Source of the DNA: Tubiluchus corallicola
Lineage: Eukaryota; Priapulida; Priapulimorpha; Priapulimorphida; Tubiluchidae
DNA length: 64,000 nucleotides
Assembly: GCA_030141605.1 (NCBI GenBank)
Contig: JAQGDQ010000252.1
Coordinates: 248,001 to 312,000, forward strand
Reading direction: 5' to 3'
Shown here: positions 12,501-25,093 of the stretch, piece by piece
Layout: each line of letters begins with the position of its first letter
Position numbering within the stretch: position 1 is the stretch's first letter
Notes under the pieces: generated by a model
Database searches by the model: none
What the model was told of the DNA's origin: nothing
What the model saw: only the letters and a program-made list of their open reading frames with translations
Position numbers and translations under genes: made by a program

Positions 12501-15500
12501 TCACTTTCAATAAAAGCTCGATCAGTAAAGCCAAGTGAGCTATTTAATAAAGACCAAAAAAGCCAAGTGAGCTGTTCGCAATTTTTAGTACATTTCTTGT
12601 TATCAAAGATTTAGTTTCTCCAACAGTTATAATTTTATTGCAATAATTTATACTATTGCTAGCTGTGCCGTGGATTAATGACTTTATTAAGTCGAAGTAA
12701 AAGTTAATTTAGTCATTCACTGAGTGATTTACTCTAACTGACTGGGTCCTTCTGCATCTTTACACCCACTTCCCACAGATTACGCCGTTTACTTTTCTGC
12801 TTTATATGAAGAAAAGTGAAAGTAACGGACAGCAAAGTATCTGCTACTTGTAACTAACTTAAAGTAAGCAAACAAAGCTATTAGGCAAAAATGTATGTCA
12901 TTACCATTGCAAATCAATTGCCATGTGTGCTGTGCGCATTCATCCTCGGCTTAAAGAATTGTCCTGAGGAGAAAGTTCATTTCGGACACGCCTATGTAAT
13001 AAACTGCACCGCTTACGGCGCCTGTCAGAAAAAAACTAACTGTACTCAGTGTCAGAAGTGGATTTTCAGAGCAAACTTAGTCTATTCAATTCTTGCTTTT
13101 GTTTAGCCATTTGAGAATTTGACATTCACACTTAGAAGGGCTACGCTTGTTTGTGTGGCAATCTTTCTTTATGTAGTTTCACATTATAAAATCATAGCCT
13201 CCGGGTAATAGCTATGCTAATCAGCCAGTGCTTTTACTAGAGTCGAGGTCATAGATAAATTTAATTACTAGAAGCCCTGGTATTGAAAGCTAGAGCACGC
13301 ACTGCGTACCTGATGTAGGACGTGCGAAACTAACAGGTGCAGGCCTCGTTTTAAACTTGTGATTTTTTTAGCACAGAAAGAGTTAAGGACATTATTTGTT
13401 TACTCTGCGATGTATAATTAGTGGTTTACGACAAATATACGACACAAAAATATAGATGAAACTAAACGTTTTGACAATCCAAATATTAGACTATGGAGAA
13501 AACGAATAGGAGAGAAAGAGAACCTAGGAACGGAAAGAATTCTGTAAGGGCTCAATTTAAAGGACTTTTAAAAACTACACACAGAACTTAATCAAACTAT
13601 GCAAAAAACTATTTTTCTTGTCTTCAGTGTATGGTTCTTAGTCTAGCACTACTTAGCACTTTAGAAAACTGTGATAGAAATCTAGTAATAAAACAAACAT
13701 ATTTAAATTTAAATATATATTTTGTTAAATAGATTTTACGTACAGATTCTATAAATTGTATTACATATCGAGATTATTCATTCAAATTACGAACCAGCTT
13801 GTGAAAACAATTATTTTTGGTACATTAAGAACTGTTCGAGGTTTAAAACAATGTAAAAACAAAAACAATTCAATCGCTAAAAGTGCTTTGATACTTTGAT
13901 TATTTACCTAGGCAGGGTTGTTAGTACCAGTCAAAAAGATCAAGGATCACTAGATTTTCTGACAAGTTTAAACCAAGGCATAACAGTCTGACGTGATACA
14001 ATTCTGATTCCATAGCTTAAGAGCGTTGTATTTGTTGTTAGGGTGCCTCATAAAAGAGTAAGATGGCCTTTCGATTATGCATCGCAAAGTTATTATAAAG
14101 TAATTTTGAAACCAATCCCGGAGGAAGGCGGCTTCTAAAGAAATTTACACTCTCAAGTACTCTAAACGCTACTTTTAAGTAAATAGGTTTTACGTAAATA
14201 GTCTATGGCTTAAAAGTAAAAGTGTCATTACTTTAAAAGCAAAGACGATGCATAGACTTTTCAGCTTCAAGGAATTCACTTACATGATGTCAAACAACAG
14301 AATGTTGGCTAAAATCTTAGTACTACTAAAGCTAAGTCTTAAAATGCTAGAATACGTAGGATTTACAAAAAGTCCAGAACAACAAAAGTAATTGTTGTTG
14401 GAAGCAACAAAATACCTTGTAAACGGTTTTTAATACCGTGTTAATTGTGTCTAGGTGTACTAGATATCATAAAATTCAAGAACCTTAGCTGCCCGATGTC
14501 CATACTTGTAGGCCCTGATAGCCGTAATTACATCGGTTTAGTCGTTGTTCACGCCTGGGAAAAGGCTGTCATACAAAACGTATTAAAATTGAATTTAAAT
14601 TAATGACACAACACAATCATAGACGTGTGACCATGAAAAATGCATTATTGTCATGAGCGAAGTTTCCGGTACAAAGCGCACATTGGGGACTTTATAGACC
14701 ATTAATTAAAGAATGTCTACTAAGAACAGTATTTTTCAGTGTTCAAAAATGAATTGTGATTTCACAAGCAATAAAAACACCTACTTCTGCAGGCGTGTAA
14801 CTATTGCAGCCTAGGTTATTGCATCCTGTTCCATTAGGCCTCCTAAGCTTGTGCCGCTTGTAAGCTTATGTGCAACAATAATTAATGTCTAAATAAATAT
14901 TGTTTCTTTACCCTTCCTGCCGATAATAATGCTTTTTAAACATGCAAACTGATCTTTATTTTGCCACAGAGATCTTTTACAAGCATATGCAGCGTAATAA
15001 TATTGCAGACGGGAAAATTTAATAGTGTGACATGGGAAGGGCTGATTGGTCACGGCGCGTGCTAGGCTGTGAAGTTACATAACACTATTGTTAGACAGTG
15101 AAAGGATGAGTGACAGCTGAGAAAACTTCTTTCAGACTGCTTTATCTGTTATGCTGCCGTGGCAGTTTTTCTCGCTAAGGGAGGTTGCATGCGTTTTCGA
15201 ACTTGGCTAAAACACCTTTGCCAGTTCATTGTATCATGTTAGAAGATTGTTTTGAAGTTCCTTAATAACCGGCTACATTACGGGCCGGCACAACCATATA
15301 ATTGTATTAAGTAGACAGGTTGTGAGCAGGATTCTGGTTTGCAGACCACTCACTGTTTGGTTCAGTTCTTCATACATAATATAAAATGCAATTTTATTGT
15401 TTTAACTCCAGATTATACGAACACGTTAGAAAGTAAATAATTATATATAAAAATTTTACTTACCGCACAAAACAATGCTGCTACGCGGATCATTTTGATT

Positions 15501-16893
15501 AAGCCGCATAAAATAGTTTTGCTCCGCTAAAAATCAATAAAAAACAACTCTTTATACCTACTTATTGATATGATACAATTTAAAATTAAGCAGTAATATG
15601 TTTTTTTTTGTTAATTTCACGGCACAACTAACAACCTCCATGGTAAAGCGTTACTTCACTATAGTAAATTAGCTAATTGTTATTCTTCAAGAAGACAAAA
15701 TTAGAGAAATTCTGCTCACCCAAGCACAAGTTAGTTTCGCTGAAAATTGATAAGAAAACAAACCTGTTAAAATTCATTAAGCTTCTTTTTATAAGTGTAC
15801 TAGCGCGTATGCGCTGTGACCTAGTTTTCTACGTACTGCGCATGCAGAGCGAAGTGAAAGTGAAAGCTGGTTCAGAGTTCCGTATCACGGGCGCAGTGTT
15901 TTTTCAATGTCATCAAGGCCTGGTGATTCACTAAATCATCAGTGCACTTTCACTGTAAGACTCCAAAAAAAAAAACTCATCTATTTTATCAGTAAAATCA
16001 GAAACCTTGAGAAACGAATTTAATTTACTTTTCAGCGTGAAAACCCGCCTGTGTTTTATTTTGGCGATCGCGTTAATTTATTGTGCGCTCTTCACGTAAA
16101 AATAAGTTCTCAGAAGCCCCACAGAAGTCACAAAATTTAGCATTTGCTATAAATTTTTGAAATATTTCATTTTTTCTATTTTGCTCTTTATTAATTTAGC
16201 CAAACATTGCTTTGTGAATATTTTCACTATACTTGTATCACTGTAAAAGTGTTTACATTAATTAAATTACATATTGTCCTTATTTGTAAAACTTGAAATA
16301 AAATTTAATATTTATAGCTGATAGACAGGTCGCAGTTATTAGAAACTGTGGGGATCCAAAGGCCTAACAGAGGACGTTAGTTTTAATTAAATTCGTTTTA
16401 AAATTATCATAAATGTCGCCACTATTCACTTCCTACAAGGATTATAAATTCTACAAGGACACTCCGTTGAGGAATATTTGATTTGCCTGAAGCGATTAAT
16501 TTGTTATAGTGATGGGTGTGTTTACAGCAATTAGTGCTGTTTTAAATAATTTTTATGATAAATTATGACAGGTAGTTTATCAAACTGAAACTCTGAGAAA
16601 GCAATTCAGCTACACGTCGTGCAGCGAAAATCACCGTAATGGCATTGCAGGCCTATTAATTGTATAGAGTCTAGAACTTGACATTCAAGTAACCTTAGTT
16701 AAATAAAATATTTCATTGATTTTACCCAATTAATTATGCACCTTTATATTGCAAAATTTGTAGATATTTGGAATTACATGTATTGTCAACATGGCCGCAA
16801 TTAACTAGTACAATTTAACACACTATTACAAACCTGTTCAAGCCTGATTTTTTCCAGCATAATTTCTCGATTCTCTAGTTAATGAAGATTTTA

Positions 16894-17008
16894 GTTGACT
16901 GACTGATTTGCTGACTAGTTGGCTGGTTGAGTGGGTGACCGACCACTAACTGACTGCCTAAGCTAACTAACTCTGACAAGCTGACTGACTCATTGAATGA
17001 CTGACTCT
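16894..17008. repeat. Degenerate TGAC tetranucleotide repeat
   Basis: GACTGACT words recur, interrupted by variants such as TAGTTGGC and CTAACTAACT. This is a decayed microsatellite with no coding potential. Confidence 0.75.
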
Positions 17009-17469
17009 GCCACACGAGCAATTCACGAATACCAATTACTGAACAAGTAGCAAAATGACAAAATTACGCAACCTCACGTTACGAAATCACGAGTAAGCTG
17101 ACACAGCGAAGGTGCTCCAATTCTAGTTCCTGATATTACGCTGCGTTGAAATGACAAATAAAAAACGGACAAACTTGAAGACGTACATACAGTCAAACAA
17201 ACAAACAAAAATAAAGAAAAACGCGCAACTCTATTTCGTTTAAAGTTCACATTTTAGTCACTTATGTAGGGTCAGTGTTTGTAAAGCAATTACTTGTCAT
17301 ATACTTAAGTTTTCGTCCGGTAGTAATCAATTATTGAATTTCTGTCAATAAGCCAGCTGTAATTACTAATTACAATATGTAAACAGTTATTTAATGACGA
17401 ATGTATCCTTGCACAATTCTCGACATTGTGACGTGCCTTTCATTGTGTAGTCATTTATTCATAACCGAG

Positions 17470-17703
17470 CTAACAAAAGAGATTAATATAGTTGGAATGC
17501 AAAGTTGATTGAAAGTCGTTCAGAATTCGGTCGTACAGTGTTGCGTTTACTTTGCGTTTGGAAGCTGTAGCACGGGCTCGTAAAATTTCTATGGGTACTT
17601 CACTAGCGCGATGCTTAACGGATAAACCAAGTTTATTACATGCTGTTGAGAAAAAACGAAGTCTTAAAATAAACAGCATTAATCCATAAATCATATTTCT
17701 ATT
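17470..17703 (-). CDS. Small ORF of uncertain reality, possibly a secreted peptide precursor
   Basis: The frame is open from 17763 to the TAG at 17470-17472. The internal ATG at 17703 gives a 77-residue product starting MNRNMIYGLMLFILRLRFF, a hydrophobic N-terminus broken by arginines. A basic cluster SKRK follows mid-chain, and the product ends NLFC. An AATAAA hexamer on the same strand (17454-17459) lies about 11 bases past the stop, and a CCAAT-like GACCAATAGC lies upstream near 17780. The pattern would suit a short peptide precursor, but no family is recognised and chance is a real alternative. No introns are apparent. Confidence 0.2.
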   Translation of the reverse strand, partial: NRNMIYGLMLFILRLRFFSTACNKLGLSVKHRASEVPIEILRARATASKRKVNATLYDRILNDFQSTLHSNYINLFC

Positions 17704-19525
17704 CATTTTGCATTTGCAAACTAAATGGTAGTATCTTATTGTGGGCGAAATAAATGTATACAATCTTGACCACTGCTATTGGTCTGTGGCGTTTGGCTTG
17801 TGATCAAAATTTATTTCTAAAATTGCCACTAAAGGTTATTTATTTGCTACCATGAAATGATAAGGTGCGATCTCTGTGTTTAGCATGGAGCGTGAAGGGT
17901 GGGTAAGAGGGGATCGTAGTTCCACCAACAAATAAGTTAATTTTTGACGACTGCCCAAAAGTATAAGGTCCTAATGTTCCTTCGCCAGTATTTCCAGCAG
18001 TGTAACCCTAACAAATTGTTGCAACCTCCCCATCAGCCGACTGATTAAAACACACAAGAAATACTAGATAAAAACTACACTTATAAGCAATAGCCCATAA
18101 TAGTAAAATTAAAGTGGTCAGTGTTGACATCGCAACATTACAAAGATCCTTCTTTGTTTCTCACTTGCCCGAATAACTACGGTGACCTTGATCGTGGACA
18201 GGTGTAATGAAAGGCACGTTATGTTCAGCCCCAGGCCATTAATTGGCTACTTTCAACAAACTCTTTGTTTTGTCTCATACCTAACGCCAAATTAAAAAAC
18301 GCCAAATTTGTCCTTCTTGCGATGTTTTATAACATCTAATATGAGAAAAATGATTTTTTTGCAAATAAATTTTAAAACAATTTTGCAACATTTGTGTTAC
18401 AGACGACCTTAGAAGACAGCCAGTTAACAAGCTAAGAATTGTCGTTGAATAAAGTCGACTGCACGGTTTATCGTGGATAACGTTCAGTACACGACGCGAA
18501 ATAAAGCCTTTCAAAATAAGACCTATGCTTTAGGCGAGTCTGACAACGTAGGAATTAAACTAACTAACGATGTACCTAGTAAAATGCTAATGGATCCAGG
18601 GGCTTAGGGCGTTTAAATATAACTATAAGTTAACTTTATAGTTGTACCTATAATTTCATGATACAAGATGGCCGTGCTCAGTTATATTTCACTTATTCCT
18701 TCAGCCACTGTGTGCTGAATATAGGTAATAGTATATGCTTAAATATACATACAATTATGTCTATTAGCTGTTCTTTGCTTCAAAGCTCAAATTTTATAGA
18801 CCCATGATTAGTGGCTATTCTTATGTGTAATGTTTCACACGTTAGTTAAATTGGGGCAACTTCTCGTGCATGTGATGGTCGCATTAAGTCGTCAAAAACC
18901 TATTTTTCTGCATTAGTTGTTTTCTAATAGATTTATGAGCATGCAAAATTATACATAGAGGAGTAAGACTGTCACCATGTGTCGTTCCGCAATTCAAAGC
19001 GCATAGCTGTTAATAAAATTGTACGTAAGCCTAAATGCCAAAGGCTTTCGTCAAAACTGTTAAAAACGGTTTAGGATATAATCGTAGTGTCACAGTGCAA
19101 TGCCGGTCTGGAGAATGTCCAAACCGTGCATAACCGGTCGCAAAGGGTTCGCAACTTAAGAGTACCCGAAAATTCAGCAGAAATTTTATTACCTTGATTT
19201 TTCTTTTCTTCGAGTCATTTGAAATGTTTGGTTGATCTTAATGAAAAGAATTCCCTGCACACCTGCAGTTGTTTTATGTAACTGCTTATGTTTATTTTAT
19301 CTTATGTTTAAAAAGGTTATGTTTTAGTATATACTCATTATTACAATTGCCAAATATTGTTATAAATTAAGTTGTTTTTGGCATATTTATAAACTTTAGT
19401 TTGTATACAGTGTATTTGGACTAAATATTCTAATTAAATTGAAATATTCTAATCTTAATTAAAAATCACAAAACCACTTATGATATAGTTTAAGAATTAA
19501 ATTTACCTACATTATTATTTTTATT

Positions 19526-19602
19526 ACTGATTCGAAATTTTATTCGAATATCTTTAAAACTGAGTTCGAATTCGACTTCTGGTAGTGTTTGTCCACCCCT
19601 AG
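19526..19602. mobile_element. Single hAT-like terminus
   Basis: Read on the minus strand it starts CTAGGGGTGGACAAACACTA, close to the usual CAGGGGTGG start of many hAT transposons, then continues into TTCGAATTC-rich sequence like the element at 6504-6887. The partner end was not found, so the element is truncated or decayed. Confidence 0.4.
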
Positions 19603-20339
19603 TGTGGGGGCTCCGTATAGTCTACTTGCACAGGGCCCGAAATATCCTATGGACTGTGTCAAATAAGGGCATTTGAAACGCAGGTTGGCAGGTATGGTTT
19701 ATTCAGGTTAAAATACCTACCCTCACCTATATGAACAGGAAGGATTTGCTCCCACGCTGAAAATATTTGTCCAGGGTGGAACAGATTTTCCTCCTGATTA
19801 CCCGGGAGCGATCTGCGCTGTAATTACGGGCGTTTTTTTCTTTGCACCATGGAATTTCTAGAGTAGATTCGTCGTAGTGCAGCCGCTGTTTTGCTTCTGA
19901 CATTTTTTTCATTTTTGGTAGGCGATGTCACGTTTTAGAAGTAAATCAACTCTTTGTTGTATCGGCTTGGAAAGCTGCAGTAAGGCATTAAGAGCCTTGC
20001 ATTAATGTTTTGGACTCTGTACATGGATTATAGACCCTATAAGGCGTAGCCTCATGAGCCAGAATAAGTATTGTTGCACATCCCTACATTTGTTTTTTGT
20101 ATTCCTTTTTATCTGGTTTGTAAAAAATTGATTCACAGATGTTTGATGCCAAAAATGTAAAAAAAAACATTTGAACCAGGAACCTTTAAGGGGAAAAAAG
20201 ACTATTTTAACATACCTGTTTGCAAGACATGTAATTACAAAAGAAAAAGCGTCATATGGTAAAACGGCACTCAATCGCCATCCCGGTGTGTACCTCTCAC
20301 AAAAAAACACATTGTCGATGTTATTGACAATATAAATAA

Positions 20340-20600
20340 ATAATTTAAACTTTTGCTTAGTTTGCGAAGAGTGTGCTACGAATGCTCTGGTTATTTTTTC
20401 AAATTTCTGCTATATTGTTTAAACTTATTCCAAATGATTTAGCCTCAAAATGGCTGCGCCTAACAGTCATCGCCGGAGCTTAAATTTACAAGTTTAATAC
20501 TGCTAACGCTACACAGTAAGATAGCATGTAAATGATATAAAATTTCAATACGAACTTTTTAAGCTTTATTTATGAAGAATGTTTTCTTGTGCTTTAATGT
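20340..20600 (+). repeat. Dispersed repeat family B, copy 1
   Basis: It shares an ordered run of words with 37275-37560: TTTGCTTAG, AAACTTATT, AAAATGGCTG, TCATCGC(C/G)G, TTTAAG/CAAG, ATAGCATGTA, then ATACAAAATTT-like sequence. There is no ORF and the class is unknown. Confidence 0.6.
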
Positions 20601-23600
20601 TGAATTCTCGAGCCTTGTAAAACACTTCACTGTCACATTGTGTTTGTTACGCTTTTAAAAAACAACAACAAAACAACAGGAAACAAAATTTTTTTTGTTC
20701 GCGATGTTCAAGAAGATTGTACATGCCATATCATTTTTATCTTGTAACTTCACACCTAATGTGGAATAGAAAAAACTCCGGTAAACCTACAAAAAGCATC
20801 ATCTTATAATTTATTTTGTAATTTATTCACACGCCGTAACGACTTCTGGATGTTTAAAAAATTTTCATAATGCTTTGCAGATTACAACACCTCCTGAAGA
20901 TTTTCTGTGTCAGTTTATTTGCTAAACTTAGCCTGTAAACGTTGCAGTAAATCACCTTATTTGCTTAGACAGCGACAACCTTGGCTTTGCTAATACCTGT
21001 CAGAAGAAAAAACTTGCTGTTGTAACAATAACCTCTACTCTATAGTGTAGAAAGTAATGCATTATATTAACACTTGGTTTAGTTTATTTTCAATATAGGC
21101 CCATAAACAAGCAAACTAGGATTTTAAAAAAGTCATCACCACCGACTTTAACGTAAGTATGGTGAAACTAAAAATCGTATACATATATAAGACGCCGAGT
21201 GGATCGTTTGTAATGAATGACACGCGGGATGAATGTATACCCTGATGTGAGTTTGGGTTAGGTCACTGACGATTGTGTTGGATGCGATAATACTTTTGCA
21301 TATACTTGTACTGAAGAATTGAAGATAGAAGCATTGTACTGAAGGCTGAATACATGTCTTTGCTGAAGACCATTCGGACGGATTTTATGCACATTTATAT
21401 ATTGTAATTAGTAATTGTAATTTGTTATCCACTTCAGCATATAATTACACATTACAATTTGCGTTCATGTTATAACTATTATGCATTATAACTAGGAAAA
21501 ATCAAATAGAATTACATTAATTGTAGCACAACTATATTAATATAGTTACTAAACTACATCAAAGTTTATCAACCAGAAATATATGCTGCATGATGGTCGA
21601 GAAGCAAAGCTTTCAAACCAACATGAAAAGTGGAATTTTTTTAAACCATATAAACTATATTTAAACTAGGCTAAACACGCATGTACAGATACTACTAGTG
21701 AAAATTTGAAATCACCAATAATAAATGGTACGTAGCTCGTGGTGGCTTACCATAGTCACGTATCATTGTCTTAAGAATTTAGTTTTGCTTTTAGAAGTGC
21801 AAAAACTAATTACTAAAACTGTGAAATAGCTAAATACGACGTTTTACAAAATTAATCTAAACAAAACAGCGACATGTTTTTGGCGTTTTTGATCCTGAGT
21901 CCTGACACCGAACCTATTTCCTAAGCTGTTCTTCAAAGTAGAAATTCGGCGTTCTCAAACTCAACGTTCCTCTAACAAAGCATCAGACACCTCCGGGCTC
22001 TATAACACGTACTCGCCTCTTTTTCCCATACCTAACTCTTAACTCCATAACTCATTCCTAAATCAATTGATTAAAGGCGTGACATGTGTAAACTCAAGTC
22101 ACCTAATGTATTTGGACGTGTTTTTCTTTCACGGTTTGATCATTAACCTTGTTGAACAACAGTTGACCCATAAGTGATAATTCACTTTCTAGGATGCGCC
22201 CAGGTGTAAGTGAATTAATAATGTACCTATCCGAGTGACAAAAACGTAGATTGCGCCCACCCTTAAATGCTATGCAAAACTTTCTTGATGTGACCGCCAG
22301 CATTGGAACCGTTAACGTAATTAGGTAAACTGGCCAGATTCCCCAAGGATGTGCGGGAAATATATTAGCTAATTTCTAAACACCAAGACCCACACCCTAC
22401 AACTTTTTACATTAGGAGGTTACACCCTAAGACCTAAAGATGATGGTGACAGATAATTTGCCATTTTTCTCTTACACCCATAAACGTTACGTCTTTAATC
22501 ACCCAGTTCCCATTCAACTTACTAGTTGAACTTGCGTGGCCTGAGATATGCAAACTGGGAAATTAAAAAAAGAAATACCAGTAATACATACATAAGTATA
22601 CCAATAGATAAGTACATGTCAGTAAATACATACGTACATAAATACCTAACTACCTTTGTTCAATCTCATATTTCTACTAGTCATTTTCTGCTTAACCAGT
22701 TTAAAATTTTTGTTAGGAATTTTAGTGTTTTCTCACTACGAAAATTAAGCTCACTTATGACGTAGTGCTTTTATCTTTTTTAGCAAAAAGTCAACTGGTT
22801 TTAATATTTGTGCTTGTGATCGGGTTTATTAAATTTTTCCGTTTGTGTGGAACGGAATGGGCACTACAGTAAGGGAATTTTAATGGATACATAACGTAGG
22901 ACTTGCACAATTAATTATTATTGTTTACTGTTGCATACATTACGCTATATTTCTGATTTTTGTTGCAACCTTGACAAATCCCAAATTAATTTTTTTCTAA
23001 TGCTCTGCACAGAATGTAGGTCGCAGTTTTCAATCTGGACTCGATGGCACCTAAAACTGTGACGTGTCACTGTCATGCGTTTTCGAAATAATAAGTTCAA
23101 AGTATCAGTACTCTTCAATGATTGTTGTTTCTGTCATTCTTTTATTCACAAATTTAGACAACCATGAAATTTTCTCGTGCTCGTTATATTGACGCTAAGT
23201 GGACTCCACCTTCCTGGGGTCGATGTATTATGATCCTATTCTTAGGACTTACTATCTGCTATCAACACCACATACCACATGACGGTTCCAGAACACCCAA
23301 GTAATTTCTGCATTAATAGTACTTTTTCGCACAAAACACCAGGTTTCTTTGTCTTACTTGGATATGCCTAAAACAGATGTACAAATCTTAATTTGTGAAC
23401 TGCAGAAGCTAGTCAATGATAATCTGTGATTTGACAAGAGCAGTCACCCAAGTGTCAATGCAATGCAACAAAATAACTGCATAGAAATCGTAAGCATTTT
23501 TTTATTTGTTCTTGAGTACTTAATTCACAAAACAATAAAATGATGAATACAAATTTAGATAAAATTTATGTTATAATTGGCCTGAACATGACGATTTTGT

Positions 23601-25093
23601 AGTGTTGCTTCACATGCTTTTAGTTCAATAATAATCGAACTGAGACAAAGAGCCAGAAGCCCCCAATATCTGAAGGGGGCATCAGAACTTGACATAACGA
23701 CTGAAAAAAATATATCTAGAAAATGCAAGTCTTTCTAGCAGCTATAGAACAATAATTTCTAGCTTCGAAACTGTTTTGTAAAACTATCATTTCTACAATA
23801 AAAATACTATTTTTAAGCTGCAAAATGTCTAAGATCTGTTTAATAATTGAAAGATTCAACATTTAGTGCACAGTAGGCCACAACTTTTCTTAAGTTCCAT
23901 TTTTTGTAACTTCCATAGTTAATTATCTAGATTCTTGGTAAAAACATTTAGTAACTAGAATAGCACTCAGAAGAGCATGGACCTCTGCCAAGGCTGAACA
24001 ATCCTGTATATGTTAAAACTTGGCTTGATTTTTGCAGTGAAACAATAGAATAATGGAGTGTGACAAAAACAATAGTAAATTAAAGTACTAAATCAATTAA
24101 TGTAATTATATACAGTCAGTGTACTAATACACAGTCACATGTGAAGTTTTTAATGACATTTATTAAATTGTAAAATTTAATTACTATAATCCTAATTTCA
24201 TTTGATGATATTATTGTTAATGATGGTGATGGTACACAGCCATAACTAATTAAAGTTTGGTAACAAAAAGCTTGGCATCAAAATTTAATTAACTGTCAGT
24301 TTGTACCATCATTAAATTAGAAACTTCAATGTAACTAACTGAGGTTTTTTTGTCAATAAAATCCACCCTTCCAAAAGTTTCGTTAAAATCCTTTAAACAG
24401 TTCAGTTTTTGTATGTGATATACCTGCTAACTAACAGAAAAACACTCAATGAGCAATAAAGACATAACTGCCTCGGTGGAAAAAAATTACACATGGATTA
24501 AAGATTAGGAATTAGGAAGCAAACTGCACACGATATCGAATTAACGACATAAGTGGTTTAATCAGTGTCTCCTGCTACAGAGATTTAGCACAGTGTAGAA
24601 AAAGTCTGTTACCTATGAATAAAAAATATCCACACGCTTTTGTAATAAGCATATAGTTATAAATACAAAGTAATATATTGTTAAACATTGAATTTTCTTA
24701 CAATTTCTGCTTTAAACAAATGACAAGCTATTGTTTGCATGTAAAGAAAACCAAAAGCAAACGAAAAAGATTTAAAAAAAGATTTTGCATAAGACAAACA
24801 AATACACAGCAGCTGGCTTAGTGAAATGATAAATACAGTTCATACATCACCAGAACATATTATTTCATGTTACTTCTAAAGTTGTGGACTCAGTACAAAC
24901 AAATCATGCATTAATCACAACACATCACTTTGTAGAGTTTGTGATGAACATCATCTTACATCAGTGAAACAAATGAGCAGTGAAATTGCTCAAACATAGA
25001 TCATATCATTTTGTAACACTAGCTAAGTTTACCTGCAGTATTGTTCAAGTAGAAGAAAGTTTGGCAACAGTTTTCAAAAATGCAGATAACACA

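Larger units (their letters stand above)
9587..25093. other. 15.5-kb region without a convincing multi-exon gene
   Basis: This lies upstream of the ZP gene and downstream of the zinc-finger gene, both transcribed leftward. Reading frames are short and show no recognisable domain or matching splice-phase chain. I see a degenerate tetranucleotide repeat (16894-17008), one small ORF candidate (17470-17703), a hAT-like end (19526-19602) and a member of a dispersed repeat (about 20340-20600). The rest is AT-rich sequence in which I see nothing definite. It could hold ZP-gene regulatory DNA, non-coding transcripts, or a fast-evolving gene I cannot recognise. Confidence 0.5.

Noticed and set aside
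12891-13106. 71-residue Cys-rich frame
   Set aside because: It has six or more cysteines and a hydrophobic stretch, but no signal peptide of normal form, no nearby polyadenylation signal and no splice partner; chance is likely.
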